Assembly: GCA_023421135.1 (NCBI GenBank)
Contig: JAEZUG010000012.1
Coordinates: forward strand, 1-9,186
DNA length: 9,186 nt
Source: Candidatus Cloacimonadota bacterium
GTDB lineage: Bacteria; Cloacimonadota; Cloacimonadia; Cloacimonadales; Cloacimonadaceae
Reading direction: 5' to 3'
This document shows positions 1 to 6,960 of this stretch, piece by piece. Below the pieces are notes generated by a model. That model was not told the DNA's origin and did not search any database. It saw only the letters and a program-made list of their open reading frames with translations. Within the stretch, counting starts at the first letter, position 1. Each line of letters opens with the position of its first letter. Both the position numbers and the translations under genes were made by a program.

Positions 1-133
1 CACACGTACGGTCTAATCCCTAGTCCCTAATCCCTAATCACTAAGCGAAGCCGCAGTCTCCCAGCTCCACACGTACGGTCTAATCCCTAGTCCCTAATCC
101 CTAATCACTAAGCGAAGCCGCAGTCTCTCAGCT
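1..133. repeat. 67-bp tandem direct repeat containing TAATCCC-type heptamers
   Basis: Bases 1-66 recur at 68-133 with an exact offset of 67 and one mismatch (C61 versus T128). Each copy begins with CACACGTACGGTC, then carries four heptamers (TAATCCC, TAGTCCC, TAATCCC, TAATCAC at 14-41 and again at 81-108), and ends with a segment reading CGAAGCCGCAGTCTC. The array may extend left of the window, so the copy number is not known. No open frame of note crosses it. The heptamer is the reverse complement of the one at 8754-8788. Confidence 0.93.
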
Positions 134-150
134 ATGCGCTGATCTGACTT

Positions 151-178
151 GTCACTCGTCACTTGTCACGCGTCACTC
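151..178. repeat. Heptamer tandem array GTCACTY x4
   Basis: Four consecutive 7-bp units (GTCACTC, GTCACTT, GTCACGC, GTCACTC) occupy this stretch, and a degenerate fifth (CTGACTT) sits immediately upstream at 144-150. The unit has the same length as the TAATCCC heptamer on the left but a different sequence. The array ends 23 bases before the -35 box of the operon promoter. No function can be read from it; slippage-generated spacer DNA is the simplest explanation. Confidence 0.85.
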
Positions 179-201
179 TCTGTTCACTGATCACTTACTT
201 G

Positions 202-229
202 TTGACAGCATACAGCCTTGTGAGATAAT
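202..229 (+). promoter_or_regulatory. Sigma-70-like promoter with extended -10 for the operon
   Basis: A perfect -35 hexamer TTGACA (202-207) is followed after 16 bp by GATAAT (224-229), which matches TATAAT at five of six positions. A TG at 221-222, one base before the hexamer, adds an extended -10 element. Transcription would begin near 236, giving a leader of about 118 nt before the ATG at 354. All eight genes downstream are closely packed, so this is probably the main promoter of the whole unit. It is the only convincing promoter I found. Confidence 0.75.
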
Positions 230-242
230 GCTTCTCGGTGTA

Positions 243-319
243 ATCTTGGCAGTCTTGCCGGTATCCGGTGATTTGGCTCTAGCTTGGCTTGGCGCAAGCC
301 GAAGACTGCACCGCAAGAT
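243..319 (+). promoter_or_regulatory. Structured 5' leader of the operon (possible cis-regulatory RNA)
   Basis: Two adjacent helices can form over a long range: ATCTTG (243-248) pairs with CAAGAT (314-319), and GCAGTCTT (249-256) pairs perfectly with AAGACTGC (302-309). A 4-nt bulge (310-313) lies on the 3' side. Inside the helix are a 6-bp hairpin with a GCG loop (286-291/295-300) and a smaller CCGG/CCGG hairpin (258-261/265-268). Together they make a multibranched fold between the predicted transcription start and the ribosome binding site. It matches no riboswitch class that I recognise. A regulatory role is inferred from structure and position only. Confidence 0.45.
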
Positions 320-353
320 CTTGATAAACAGAGTGTATAAGGATATAATCAAT

Positions 354-1520
354 ATGGAAAAAAGAGAGTTTGACCTCTTTGAACTGGTGAAAATCCTCCT
401 GAAAAACCGGGGCTTCATCCTCGTCTTCGTGGGGATAGTGGCGCTTGCTGCAGTGATTTACAGTCTCGTGACCCCTCAGATCTGGAGCTCCCAGGCCAGC
501 TTTTATGCTGTGGGCGAGAGCAGCAGTTCACTTCCCATCAATATTCCCGGGCTTTCCGGGCTCACTTCCAGTTTCTTTGGCGGAACCGGCGGGGTGGATT
601 CTCAAAACTTCCTCACCGTGATGAACTCCCGCACTTTTGGTGAGGATGTGATTCGCAAGTTTGATCTGATCAAATACTTCAAGCTCACTCAGCCGGATAG
701 TCTGGCACGCATGGACAAAGCTCTGGAAAAACTGCGGGAAAATATGGTGAGCCTGGGTTTGGACGATAACACCGGGCTGATCCGGGTGACCGTGGAATCC
801 AAAAGCAAGAGCCTTTCCCGCGGAATTGCCCAGTACTATGTGGAAAAGCTGGAGCTCTACAATCGTGAACAGAAGCTGACCAAGGGTAAGATGAACCGGG
901 AATTTCTGGAAACCCGTGTGACGGAAACCAAGGCGGAGCTGGATTCTCTGATCCTGGCAGTGCGGGATTTCCAAGCCCGCAACAGAGCTGTGGCTCTGGA
1001 AGCGCAAAGTGCAGCGCTGATAGAGGGTTACTCCCGCATCATCGCTGAAAAGATGAGCCTGGATATCGAGTATGAACTGGCCCGGCAAAACTATGCTTCC
1101 GGCTCTCCGCTGCTCTCTGAAATGGAGACCAGACGGGCTGAACTCTCCCGCCAGATCCGCGAGATGGAAAGCAGCAGCGACAATCTGAAGCCGCGCTATC
1201 TGATCGATATCGCATCTCTGCCAAACTTAAGCTCGCAATATGCCCAGCTCAAGCTCAATCTGGAGATCAAGAGCAAAGTCTTCGAATACCTCTATCCGCA
1301 GTTTGAAGCGGCGCGTCTGGATGAACTGAAGGACATGCCCACTCTGGAGATCCTTGATAGTCCCCGTGAAGCGGGAATTCGGGTGCGGCCTCGCCGGGCG
1401 ATAATCTGTGTGGTCGCAACCCTGATCGCCTTTATCCTTGCTGCATTGCTTGTGCTGGTCAAGGCTGTGCTGGTAAATAACTGGGATCGCTTCACCGGGA
1501 AAGGGACTAAAGAGGTATAA
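354..1520 (+). CDS. Wzz/GumC-type polysaccharide chain-length regulator (PCP family), no kinase domain
   Basis: The 388-residue protein is an inner-membrane polysaccharide co-polymerase of the Wzz/GumC type, which sets chain length or aids export of surface polysaccharide. It has the family layout: a short cytoplasmic start (MEKREFDLFELVKIL), a first membrane helix at about residues 20-39, a large periplasmic part with the Wzz N-domain and a long charged, probably coiled-coil stretch (about 180-330), then a Pro/Arg-rich segment and a second membrane helix at about 349-374. Only 14 residues follow, so the BY-kinase domain of some relatives is absent. An in-frame ATG at 228 would add 42 residues, but it lies inside the promoter -10 box. 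The ATG at 354 has AAGGA (339-343) at good distance and begins with the typical family N-terminus. No glycosyltransferase or export genes are visible nearby, so its polysaccharide is unknown. Confidence 0.85.
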   Translation: MEKREFDLFELVKILLKNRGFILVFVGIVALAAVIYSLVTPQIWSSQASFYAVGESSSSLPINIPGLSGLTSSFFGGTGGVDSQNFLTVMNSRTFGEDVIRKFDLIKYFKLTQPDSLARMDKALEKLRENMVSLGLDDNTGLIRVTVESKSKSLSRGIAQYYVEKLELYNREQKLTKGKMNREFLETRVTETKAELDSLILAVRDFQARNRAVALEAQSAALIEGYSRIIAEKMSLDIEYELARQNYASGSPLLSEMETRRAELSRQIREMESSSDNLKPRYLIDIASLPNLSSQYAQLKLNLEIKSKVFEYLYPQFEAARLDELKDMPTLEILDSPREAGIRVRPRRAIICVVATLIAFILAALLVLVKAVLVNNWDRFTGKGTKEV

Positions 1521-2288
1521 ATGCAAGCTTTTGACCGCCTGGTGGAGATCATTGAACGGCTGCGGGACCCGGTTTCCGGCTGTCCCTGGGATATCAAGCA
1601 GACGCCACAGTCGCTGGTGCCAAACCTGATCGAAGAAGCCTATGAAGTGGTGGAAGCCATTGAAGATAGTGACGATATTGCTCTCTCTGAAGAGCTGGGA
1701 GATCTGCTGCTGCATATCATCTTTCAGGTGCAGATTGCCCGGGAAGAAGGGCGCTTTGATCTGGCGACTGTGCTGGAGAAGATCAATAACAAGCTGGTGC
1801 GCAGGCATCCGCACGTCTTTGGTGATCTGGAGCTGGATACCGCCGATGCGGTGAAGATGAATTGGGAACGCATCAAGAAGAAAGAGAAAACGGAGCGCCT
1901 ATCTGTGCTGGAAGGCATTCCCAGGGCGCTTCCTGCCCTGATCTATGCCCAAAGAACCCAGGAAAAGGCTGCTTCTGTGGGCTTTGACTGGCCGGATCAT
2001 CTGCCTGTGATGCTGAAGCTGGATGAGGAGAAGCTGGAGCTGGAAGAAGCTTTGGAATCTGGAGACGGTGCCCGGATCCGGGAAGAATTGGGCGATATGC
2101 TCTTCACACTGGTGAATCTGGCGCGGAAGCTGCACATCGATGCCGAGGCAGCGCTCAAGGATTGTAACCGCAAGTTTATTAAACGTTTTAACTACATAGA
2201 AGACCATTATAGAGACCGGGACGAGGATATCAATGAAGCAAGCCTCGAAGAACTTGACCGAATCTGGGATAAAGCCAAAGAAGACTAA
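1521..2288 (+). CDS. mazG: Nucleoside triphosphate pyrophosphohydrolase MazG
   Basis: MazG hydrolyses (d)NTPs to the monophosphate and pyrophosphate in the cytoplasm, removing aberrant nucleotides and, in some bacteria, influencing (p)ppGpp levels. The 255 residues are close to the 263 of the E. coli enzyme and show both MazG domains. The N-terminal one has GCPWDIKQTPQSL (20-32), then metal-binding acidic residues in EEAYEVVEAI (E38, E39, E42) and EELGDLLL (E58, D61), followed by KLVRRHPHVFGD. The second domain repeats the pattern with EKLELEEALE and EELGDMLF. The ATG directly follows the TAA of the upstream gene, and AGAGG (1511-1515) serves as ribosome binding site, so translation is probably coupled. 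The 3' end overlaps the kinase gene by 56 bp. Confidence 0.96.
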   Translation: MQAFDRLVEIIERLRDPVSGCPWDIKQTPQSLVPNLIEEAYEVVEAIEDSDDIALSEELGDLLLHIIFQVQIAREEGRFDLATVLEKINNKLVRRHPHVFGDLELDTADAVKMNWERIKKKEKTERLSVLEGIPRALPALIYAQRTQEKAASVGFDWPDHLPVMLKLDEEKLELEEALESGDGARIREELGDMLFTLVNLARKLHIDAEAALKDCNRKFIKRFNYIEDHYRDRDEDINEASLEELDRIWDKAKED

Positions 2289-3783
2289 TCGCTTCCAGAG
2301 CCTGAGGATCTATCTGGTCTTCAGTTCTGTGGTGATCTTTGCTATCTTTGCCATTCTGACTCAGGTGCTGATCCAAAACGCCAGGCGGGAGCAGGAGTTT
2401 CTGCCGCGGGTCTTTGCGCAGTATATAGCCTATACAGAAAGTTATATGCGCAGTTCAGAGCGTTATGCCGAGCTGCTCACGGAGGTTTTTGGACGCTATC
2501 TGCAGGTCTCTGCACATGATGACTTTGCCGGCGATATGTGGGACTATATCAGCCTGGAATTTACCCAGAAGATACCCCTGGCTGTGATTATCACCGATAA
2601 GGATAGCCTGCCCTATATCTGGAAAGGGGTGGGGGTTTCGTCCGATAGCAGCTATATCAGCCTCAGTCCTGAATCACGCCTGCTTCTAGAGTCCAGGATG
2701 GATCGGATGACCAGGATTCCTCTGGTGGATCAGGGAACTCTCACAGGCTATGCTTATTACAGCAAACCCACTTCCTTTGAAGAATTCATCCGCAAGATAG
2801 ATCAGGCGGTGGTGGTGACAGACAGGGGCAAGAAACCGCTCTTCTGGCACAATCTGGAAGTGGAGGAGCAGGGAGACTTTGAGAAGCAATCCCCCGAGAA
2901 CCGGGAACTGATTTTGGATGCGATGAAAGGCATGCGCGAGATGCCGCTCAGCAATGAAGCAGACAGCCTGGGCTATATCTATTTCACTGCTCCGCGGTCT
3001 TTGAACTACATCCGGGGCTTCATCTATCTGGAGCTGATAGTCGCCGTGCTGCTGGGCTTGCTGGGCAGCTACGGTCTCTTTCTGGTGCGGCGCACGGAGA
3101 AGGATACACTCTGGATAGGTCTGGCCAAAGAGACGGCGCACCAGTTTGGCACGCCTATCACGTCTTTGATGGGCTGGATAGACTATCTGAAGGATAAGGA
3201 CAGCTATAACAAAGAGGATATTCATAAAGTTATAGATTATATGCGTGCGGATCTGGAACGCCTGGCAGGAGTGGCTTCCCGCTTTGGCAAGGTTGGGAGC
3301 CGCAATGCTCTCAAACCCTGCGATCTGCATGGTCTCCTGCAGGAGATAGTGGATTACTTTAGCCACAGAATGCCGCATCTGGGCTCCAGGATCGAGATTC
3401 ACCTCATCAGTAAGATCGACGGCCTGTTCATCAATATGGATCCGGAGCTCATCAAGTGGACTTTGGAAAACCTCATCAAGAACTGCGTCGATGCCATGAC
3501 CGGCAAGGGCGGCAGCATTATTATCACAGCCTCCCGCAAGGATCCCTGGGTTTATATCCATATCCGGGACGAAGGCAAGGGAATTCCCCGCTCTCAATGG
3601 AAGAAGATCTTTGAGCCGGGAGTCACCAGTAAGACCCGCGGCTGGGGCTTGGGACTGAGCCTTGCCAAGAGAATCGTGGAAGAGTATCACCACGGTCACA
3701 TCAGGGTGCTGGAAAGCAGCTCCGGAGAGGGCAGCACCTTTGAGATCAAATTACCCACTCTCCTGAAGAAGGATGTCTTATGA
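2233..3783 (+). CDS. Membrane sensor histidine kinase with duplicated extracytoplasmic module
   Basis: This 516-residue protein is a membrane-bound sensor kinase whose signal is unknown. TM1 is at about residues 24-46, an extracytoplasmic region at 47-260, TM2 at about 263-285, and no HAMP domain is evident. The H-box is KETAHQFGTPITSLMGW with phospho-acceptor H303, a variant also known in Bacteroidetes kinases. The ATPase domain shows an N-box (N413, N417, D420), a G1 box DEGKG (446-450), an F-box FEP (460-462) and a G2 box RGWGLGLSLAKR (469-480), so it should be active. The sensor region contains two copies of one unit, 114-187 and 189-261, aligned at a constant 75-residue offset for most of their length. 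The start ATG lies inside mazG but has GAGGA (2223-2227) at 5-nt spacing, and no better in-frame start follows. No response regulator gene is adjacent. Confidence 0.9.
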   Translation: MKQASKNLTESGIKPKKTNRFQSLRIYLVFSSVVIFAIFAILTQVLIQNARREQEFLPRVFAQYIAYTESYMRSSERYAELLTEVFGRYLQVSAHDDFAGDMWDYISLEFTQKIPLAVIITDKDSLPYIWKGVGVSSDSSYISLSPESRLLLESRMDRMTRIPLVDQGTLTGYAYYSKPTSFEEFIRKIDQAVVVTDRGKKPLFWHNLEVEEQGDFEKQSPENRELILDAMKGMREMPLSNEADSLGYIYFTAPRSLNYIRGFIYLELIVAVLLGLLGSYGLFLVRRTEKDTLWIGLAKETAHQFGTPITSLMGWIDYLKDKDSYNKEDIHKVIDYMRADLERLAGVASRFGKVGSRNALKPCDLHGLLQEIVDYFSHRMPHLGSRIEIHLISKIDGLFINMDPELIKWTLENLIKNCVDAMTGKGGSIIITASRKDPWVYIHIRDEGKGIPRSQWKKIFEPGVTSKTRGWGLGLSLAKRIVEEYHHGHIRVLESSSGEGSTFEIKLPTLLKKDVL

Positions 3784-5306
3784 AATATGTATTATCCCGT
3801 GAACAAATGCAAGCCGTGGACAAGAAGACGATCGAAGAATTTGGCCTGCCTTCCCGTCTTCTGATGGAAAATGCCGGCAAAGCCTGTGCCGATTGGTTTG
3901 AGAACAGATATGAAGATATCATGGACAAGCAAATCGTCTTCTTCTGCGGAACCGGTAACAACGGCGGAGACGGCCTGGTGATGGCACGCTATCTGCGAGA
4001 GACCCTGGCCGATATCATAATTGTATTGGTGGGCGATGACAAACGCTCGGAAGACAACCGGATCAACCTGGAACTCTGTGAGAAGCTGGAAATGGATGTC
4101 CTAACTGTGGAGACTCCGGATGATTTTGAGGATATCCGGAATCATATCTCCGGCGCAACATACTACGTGGACGCCATCTTTGGAACGGGCTTCCGGGGAG
4201 AACTGGACGAGCTGCACTCCAAGATAGTGAAGTTTATAAATTATACGGATGCCACCGTGATCTCCATAGATATACCCAGTGGCTTGGATGCCAATCATGG
4301 CATCTCCCAGATTGCCGTGCAGGCTTCTCATACACTTGTGATTCAGTGTCCTGTCTATGGTAACCTGATAGGTTTTTCCGCCTCTTATTGCGGAACTTTG
4401 CACTATCTTCCCATTGGCATTCCGGATCTCCTTATCGATGAGGCTGATCCCATTATCTGGCTGGAACAGGAAAACCTGGCTTTACCCATCCGCTTCCCCC
4501 AATCCAACAAGGGCGACTATGGAAGGGTGGCGATCATTGCTGGCTCTCCCGGTCTTTCCGGAGCTGCCACGCTGGCCTCCAAGGCTGCCATCCGGGCAGG
4601 AGCAGGCTATGTGATGCTCTATTCCCACCCTGAGCTCAAAGGGCTCTATGAGACTGTCTGTCCCGAGCTGCTGAGCCGTGCCTTTGATCCAGAGAACGAC
4701 ACGCTGGCACTCTCCGAGCTGGATCGCTTCCTGAAGGATGCGGATTCTGTGCTGGTGGGTCCCGGCCTGGGGCTTTCCCCTCGCACCAGCCTGATCGTGG
4801 AGCATGTGCTAAAAAACACCGAACTGCCTATTATCTTTGATGGTGATGCCCTCACCACTCTGGCTGCCAAACCTGCTCTGAAGAACCTCTTTGCCGAGCG
4901 TGATGTGCTGCTCACTCCCCACTGGGGAGAATTCACCCGCCTGGCCAATGTGGGCCTGGACAAGCTTTATCTGGATCCCATCGGTATCCTGCGTCAATAC
5001 TGCAAAAAGAACCACGTGTCCGTGATCCTCAAATCCCACTATTGTCTGATTGCCGATGATGCAGAAATCTTCCTCGTCAAAGAAGGTAATGATTCCCTCT
5101 CCAAAGCCGGTAGTGGAGACGTTTTAGCCGGCATTATAGCCTCCTTTATTGCCCAGAGAATGGAGCCTATGGAAGCTGCTATTAATGCCTCCATCCTCCT
5201 GGGAAAAACCGCCGTGGATCTCTGTGCAGTGCGGGATAAACGCACTGTGCTGCCCTCGGACATCATCGATAACCTGATGGTATCTGCCCCCAAAGCCGGG
5301 AAATAG
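3780..5306 (+). CDS. nnr: Bifunctional NAD(P)HX epimerase / ADP- or ATP-dependent NAD(P)HX dehydratase
   Basis: Nnr repairs NADH and NADPH damaged by hydration: the N-terminal domain epimerises R- and S-NAD(P)HX, and the C-terminal domain dehydrates the S form using a nucleoside phosphate. The 508-residue length fits the fused bacterial form. The epimerase half (YjeF_N) shows LLMENAGK (27-34), CGTGNNGGDG (56-65) and IDIPSGLDANHG (163-174, with D164). The dehydratase half (ribokinase-like fold) begins around NKGDYGR (243-249) and shows DGDALT (354-359), TPHWGEF (379-385) and the catalytic loop AGSGDVLAG (443-451, with D447). The start overlaps the kinase stop by ATGA and has AGAAGGA (3767-3773) upstream. 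Both halves keep their key residues. The gene is usually a stand-alone housekeeping gene; its link with the kinase is positional only. Confidence 0.96.
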   Translation: MKYVLSREQMQAVDKKTIEEFGLPSRLLMENAGKACADWFENRYEDIMDKQIVFFCGTGNNGGDGLVMARYLRETLADIIIVLVGDDKRSEDNRINLELCEKLEMDVLTVETPDDFEDIRNHISGATYYVDAIFGTGFRGELDELHSKIVKFINYTDATVISIDIPSGLDANHGISQIAVQASHTLVIQCPVYGNLIGFSASYCGTLHYLPIGIPDLLIDEADPIIWLEQENLALPIRFPQSNKGDYGRVAIIAGSPGLSGAATLASKAAIRAGAGYVMLYSHPELKGLYETVCPELLSRAFDPENDTLALSELDRFLKDADSVLVGPGLGLSPRTSLIVEHVLKNTELPIIFDGDALTTLAAKPALKNLFAERDVLLTPHWGEFTRLANVGLDKLYLDPIGILRQYCKKNHVSVILKSHYCLIADDAEIFLVKEGNDSLSKAGSGDVLAGIIASFIAQRMEPMEAAINASILLGKTAVDLCAVRDKRTVLPSDIIDNLMVSAPKAGK

Positions 5307-5315
5307 GAGAACACC

Positions 5316-5915
5316 ATGCCATATTTAACCGATCTTGATACCCCCATCTTCTGGGCTGAAGGCCATCCCGGTTCCCTGAACCGCGAAGGCTGGAACCTGG
5401 AGATCATCGGAGCCTGCGACAGGCCTCAAAGCTTCACCTGGGCTCAGCTTATGCTGCTGCCCAAAGCCACTGCCGATGCGCGCCTCACCAGCGTGACCCG
5501 TTGGTCCGTGCGCGGAGAGTGGGGAGGTGTTGCTCTCAAAACGCTGCTCCGGGAAGTCGGCGTGCACGATAGCGTGCGCTGGATCCGCTTCTGGTCTCAC
5601 GGCCTGATCTACGACACCTCCATCCCCCGGGAGATTGCAGAGCTGGAGCGCTCCCTGATGGCCTGGGAATTCAACGGCCATCTCCTGGATGAGGACTATG
5701 GCGGCCCCATCCGCGCCTTCATCCCCTATCTGTGGGGCTACAAATCCGCCAAAAGCGTTGTGAAAATAGAGCTTATGACTCACTACATTCCCGGTTACTG
5801 GGAGAAGCGGGGTTACACAGACAGCGCCGAGATCGAAGCCGGTCCCTGCCGTGATATGAATGACGGCGGCGCTATCAAACGCATCCCCGGCGGTGAAGTG
5901 ATAGAATTTAAATGA
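5316..5915 (+). CDS. Sulfite-oxidase-fold (Oxidored_molyb, COG2041-like) protein with Ser at the Mo-ligand Cys site
   Basis: The 199-residue protein matches the molybdopterin-binding domain of the sulfite oxidase/YedY family. The match is to the small stand-alone cytoplasmic members, not the exported MsrP type, since no twin-arginine or other signal peptide is seen. Family features include the RPQSFTWAQL segment (36-45), TSVTRWSVRGEWGGVALKTLL (residues 58 onward), GGPIRAFIPYLWGYKSAKSV (129-148), and a C-terminal PGYWEKRGY. In typical relatives the stretch reads HCVTxWS and the Cys thiolate binds molybdenum; here the aligned residue is Ser59 (AGC, 5490-5492). The other cysteines (C34 and one near the C-terminus) are not at that position. 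Catalysis of the usual type is therefore doubtful; it may use a Ser ligand, lack Mo, or only bind a pterin. AGGAGA (5305-5310) is the ribosome binding site and overlaps the nnr stop. No cofactor synthesis genes are present here. Confidence 0.85.
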   Translation: MPYLTDLDTPIFWAEGHPGSLNREGWNLEIIGACDRPQSFTWAQLMLLPKATADARLTSVTRWSVRGEWGGVALKTLLREVGVHDSVRWIRFWSHGLIYDTSIPREIAELERSLMAWEFNGHLLDEDYGGPIRAFIPYLWGYKSAKSVVKIELMTHYIPGYWEKRGYTDSAEIEAGPCRDMNDGGAIKRIPGGEVIEFK

Positions 5916-5925
5916 TGGAGAATAG

Positions 5926-6960
5926 ATGCAGATAAACGGCACACAGTACCGCAGTCTCTGGTTTGAAGACGACTGCCTCTGTATGATCGATCAGAATAAG
6001 CTGCCTTTCGAATTTTCGATCGTGCGGCTGGAAAGCTATCAGCAGGTAGCGGAAGCCATCCGCCAGATGACCGTGCGCGGTGCCCCTGCCATCGGTGCAG
6101 CGGGAGCCTATGGCCTGGCGCTGGCAGCCCGGGAAGCACCTGAGGCAAGCTTCCGCAGCTTCATTCGTGAAGCCAGGGATCTCCTGGCCTCCACCCGTCC
6201 CACTGCCATCGATCTCTACAATGCCCTGGAGACGGTTTATGACGAAGTGCTGAAGTTCATCCCAAATTACGAGCACGCCCGCCAGGTTGCCCTGCTCTCT
6301 GCCGAAGAATTCGCCCGGGACAGCGCTGCTGAATGCCTGGCTTTGGGCGAACACGGAGCCAGCCTGATCGAAGACGGCGACCGCATCCTCACCCACTGCA
6401 ATGCCGGAGCTCTGGCCACAGTGGATTGGGGCACAGCACTTTCCTCCATACGGATTGCCCATCGTCAGGGCAAGAAGATCTTTGTCTATGTGGATGAGAC
6501 CCGTCCCCGCTTCCAGGGTGCCCGGCTCACAGCCTTTGAGCTGGAGCAGGAAGGCATCCCTCACGCCATCATCACCGATGCAGCCGCTGGCTATTTCTTC
6601 TGGAAAAAGGAGATCGACCTGGTGATCGTGGGGGCAGATAGAATCTGCCTCAATGGCGATATCGCCAATAAGATCGGCACCTTTGAGAAAGCTGTGCTCG
6701 CCAAAGAACACAAAGTCCCCTTCTGGGTGGCAGCTCCGCTCTCCACTTTCGATCTGAATTGCCCCTGCGGCGAGAAGATCCCCATCGAATACCGTGACGA
6801 GGCTGAAATCAAACAGTATGGCGGCCTCGCTCTCTGCAATCCCGGCAGCGCTGCTCTCAACCCCGGCTTTGACATCACTCCGGCGCAGTACATCACCGGG
6901 ATCATCACTCCCAAGGGCGTATTTCTGCCCAAAGAAGCCTCTCAGAAGGTGCAAATATGA
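5926..6960 (+). CDS. mtnA: S-methyl-5-thioribose-1-phosphate isomerase
   Basis: MtnA converts 5-methylthioribose-1-phosphate to 5-methylthioribulose-1-phosphate in salvage of methylthioadenosine, and related 5-deoxypentose phosphates can also be substrates. The 344 residues fit the family length. Signature motifs are MTVRGAPAIGAAGAYG near residues 48-63, LTHCNAGALAT with catalytic Cys158, VYVDETRPRFQGARLT, and IVGADRICLNGDIANKIGT with catalytic Asp238, then PFWVAAPLSTFD. The related eIF2B-like aIF-2B subunits lack this Cys/Asp pair and context, so the isomerase call is firm. GGAG (5917-5920) precedes the ATG by 5 nt. The stop overlaps the next gene by ATGA, which links it to the MtaD-like deaminase acting on the same metabolite family. 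No MTA/MTI phosphorylase, MtnK, MtnB or later steps are in the window. Confidence 0.94.
   Translation: MQINGTQYRSLWFEDDCLCMIDQNKLPFEFSIVRLESYQQVAEAIRQMTVRGAPAIGAAGAYGLALAAREAPEASFRSFIREARDLLASTRPTAIDLYNALETVYDEVLKFIPNYEHARQVALLSAEEFARDSAAECLALGEHGASLIEDGDRILTHCNAGALATVDWGTALSSIRIAHRQGKKIFVYVDETRPRFQGARLTAFELEQEGIPHAIITDAAAGYFFWKKEIDLVIVGADRICLNGDIANKIGTFEKAVLAKEHKVPFWVAAPLSTFDLNCPCGEKIPIEYRDEAEIKQYGGLALCNPGSAALNPGFDITPAQYITGIITPKGVFLPKEASQKVQI

Noticed and set aside
1..133. CRISPR array
   Set aside because: The repeats are directly adjacent (67-bp unit, no unique spacers), and no cas genes are present.
243..319. tRNA gene in the leader, because of its cloverleaf-like pairing
   Set aside because: There is no T-loop sequence, CCA-compatible acceptor stem or anticodon arm in the right places, so only a generic multibranched fold is claimed.
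228..353. N-terminal 42-residue extension of the Wzz-like protein, hydrophobic enough to suggest a signal peptide
   Set aside because: The ATG is part of the -10 hexamer, the region folds as a structured leader, and the PCP family starts with the short cytoplasmic segment seen from 354.
2686..3699. A 337-codon minus-strand open frame across the histidine kinase
   Set aside because: It lies wholly inside the kinase gene, and its translation is rich in His/Gln with no recognisable fold, which is typical of an antisense shadow.
5908..6954. A 348-codon minus-strand open frame across mtnA
   Set aside because: Same reasoning: it is antisense to a gene with intact MtnA signature motifs and shows no domain or ribosome binding site of its own.
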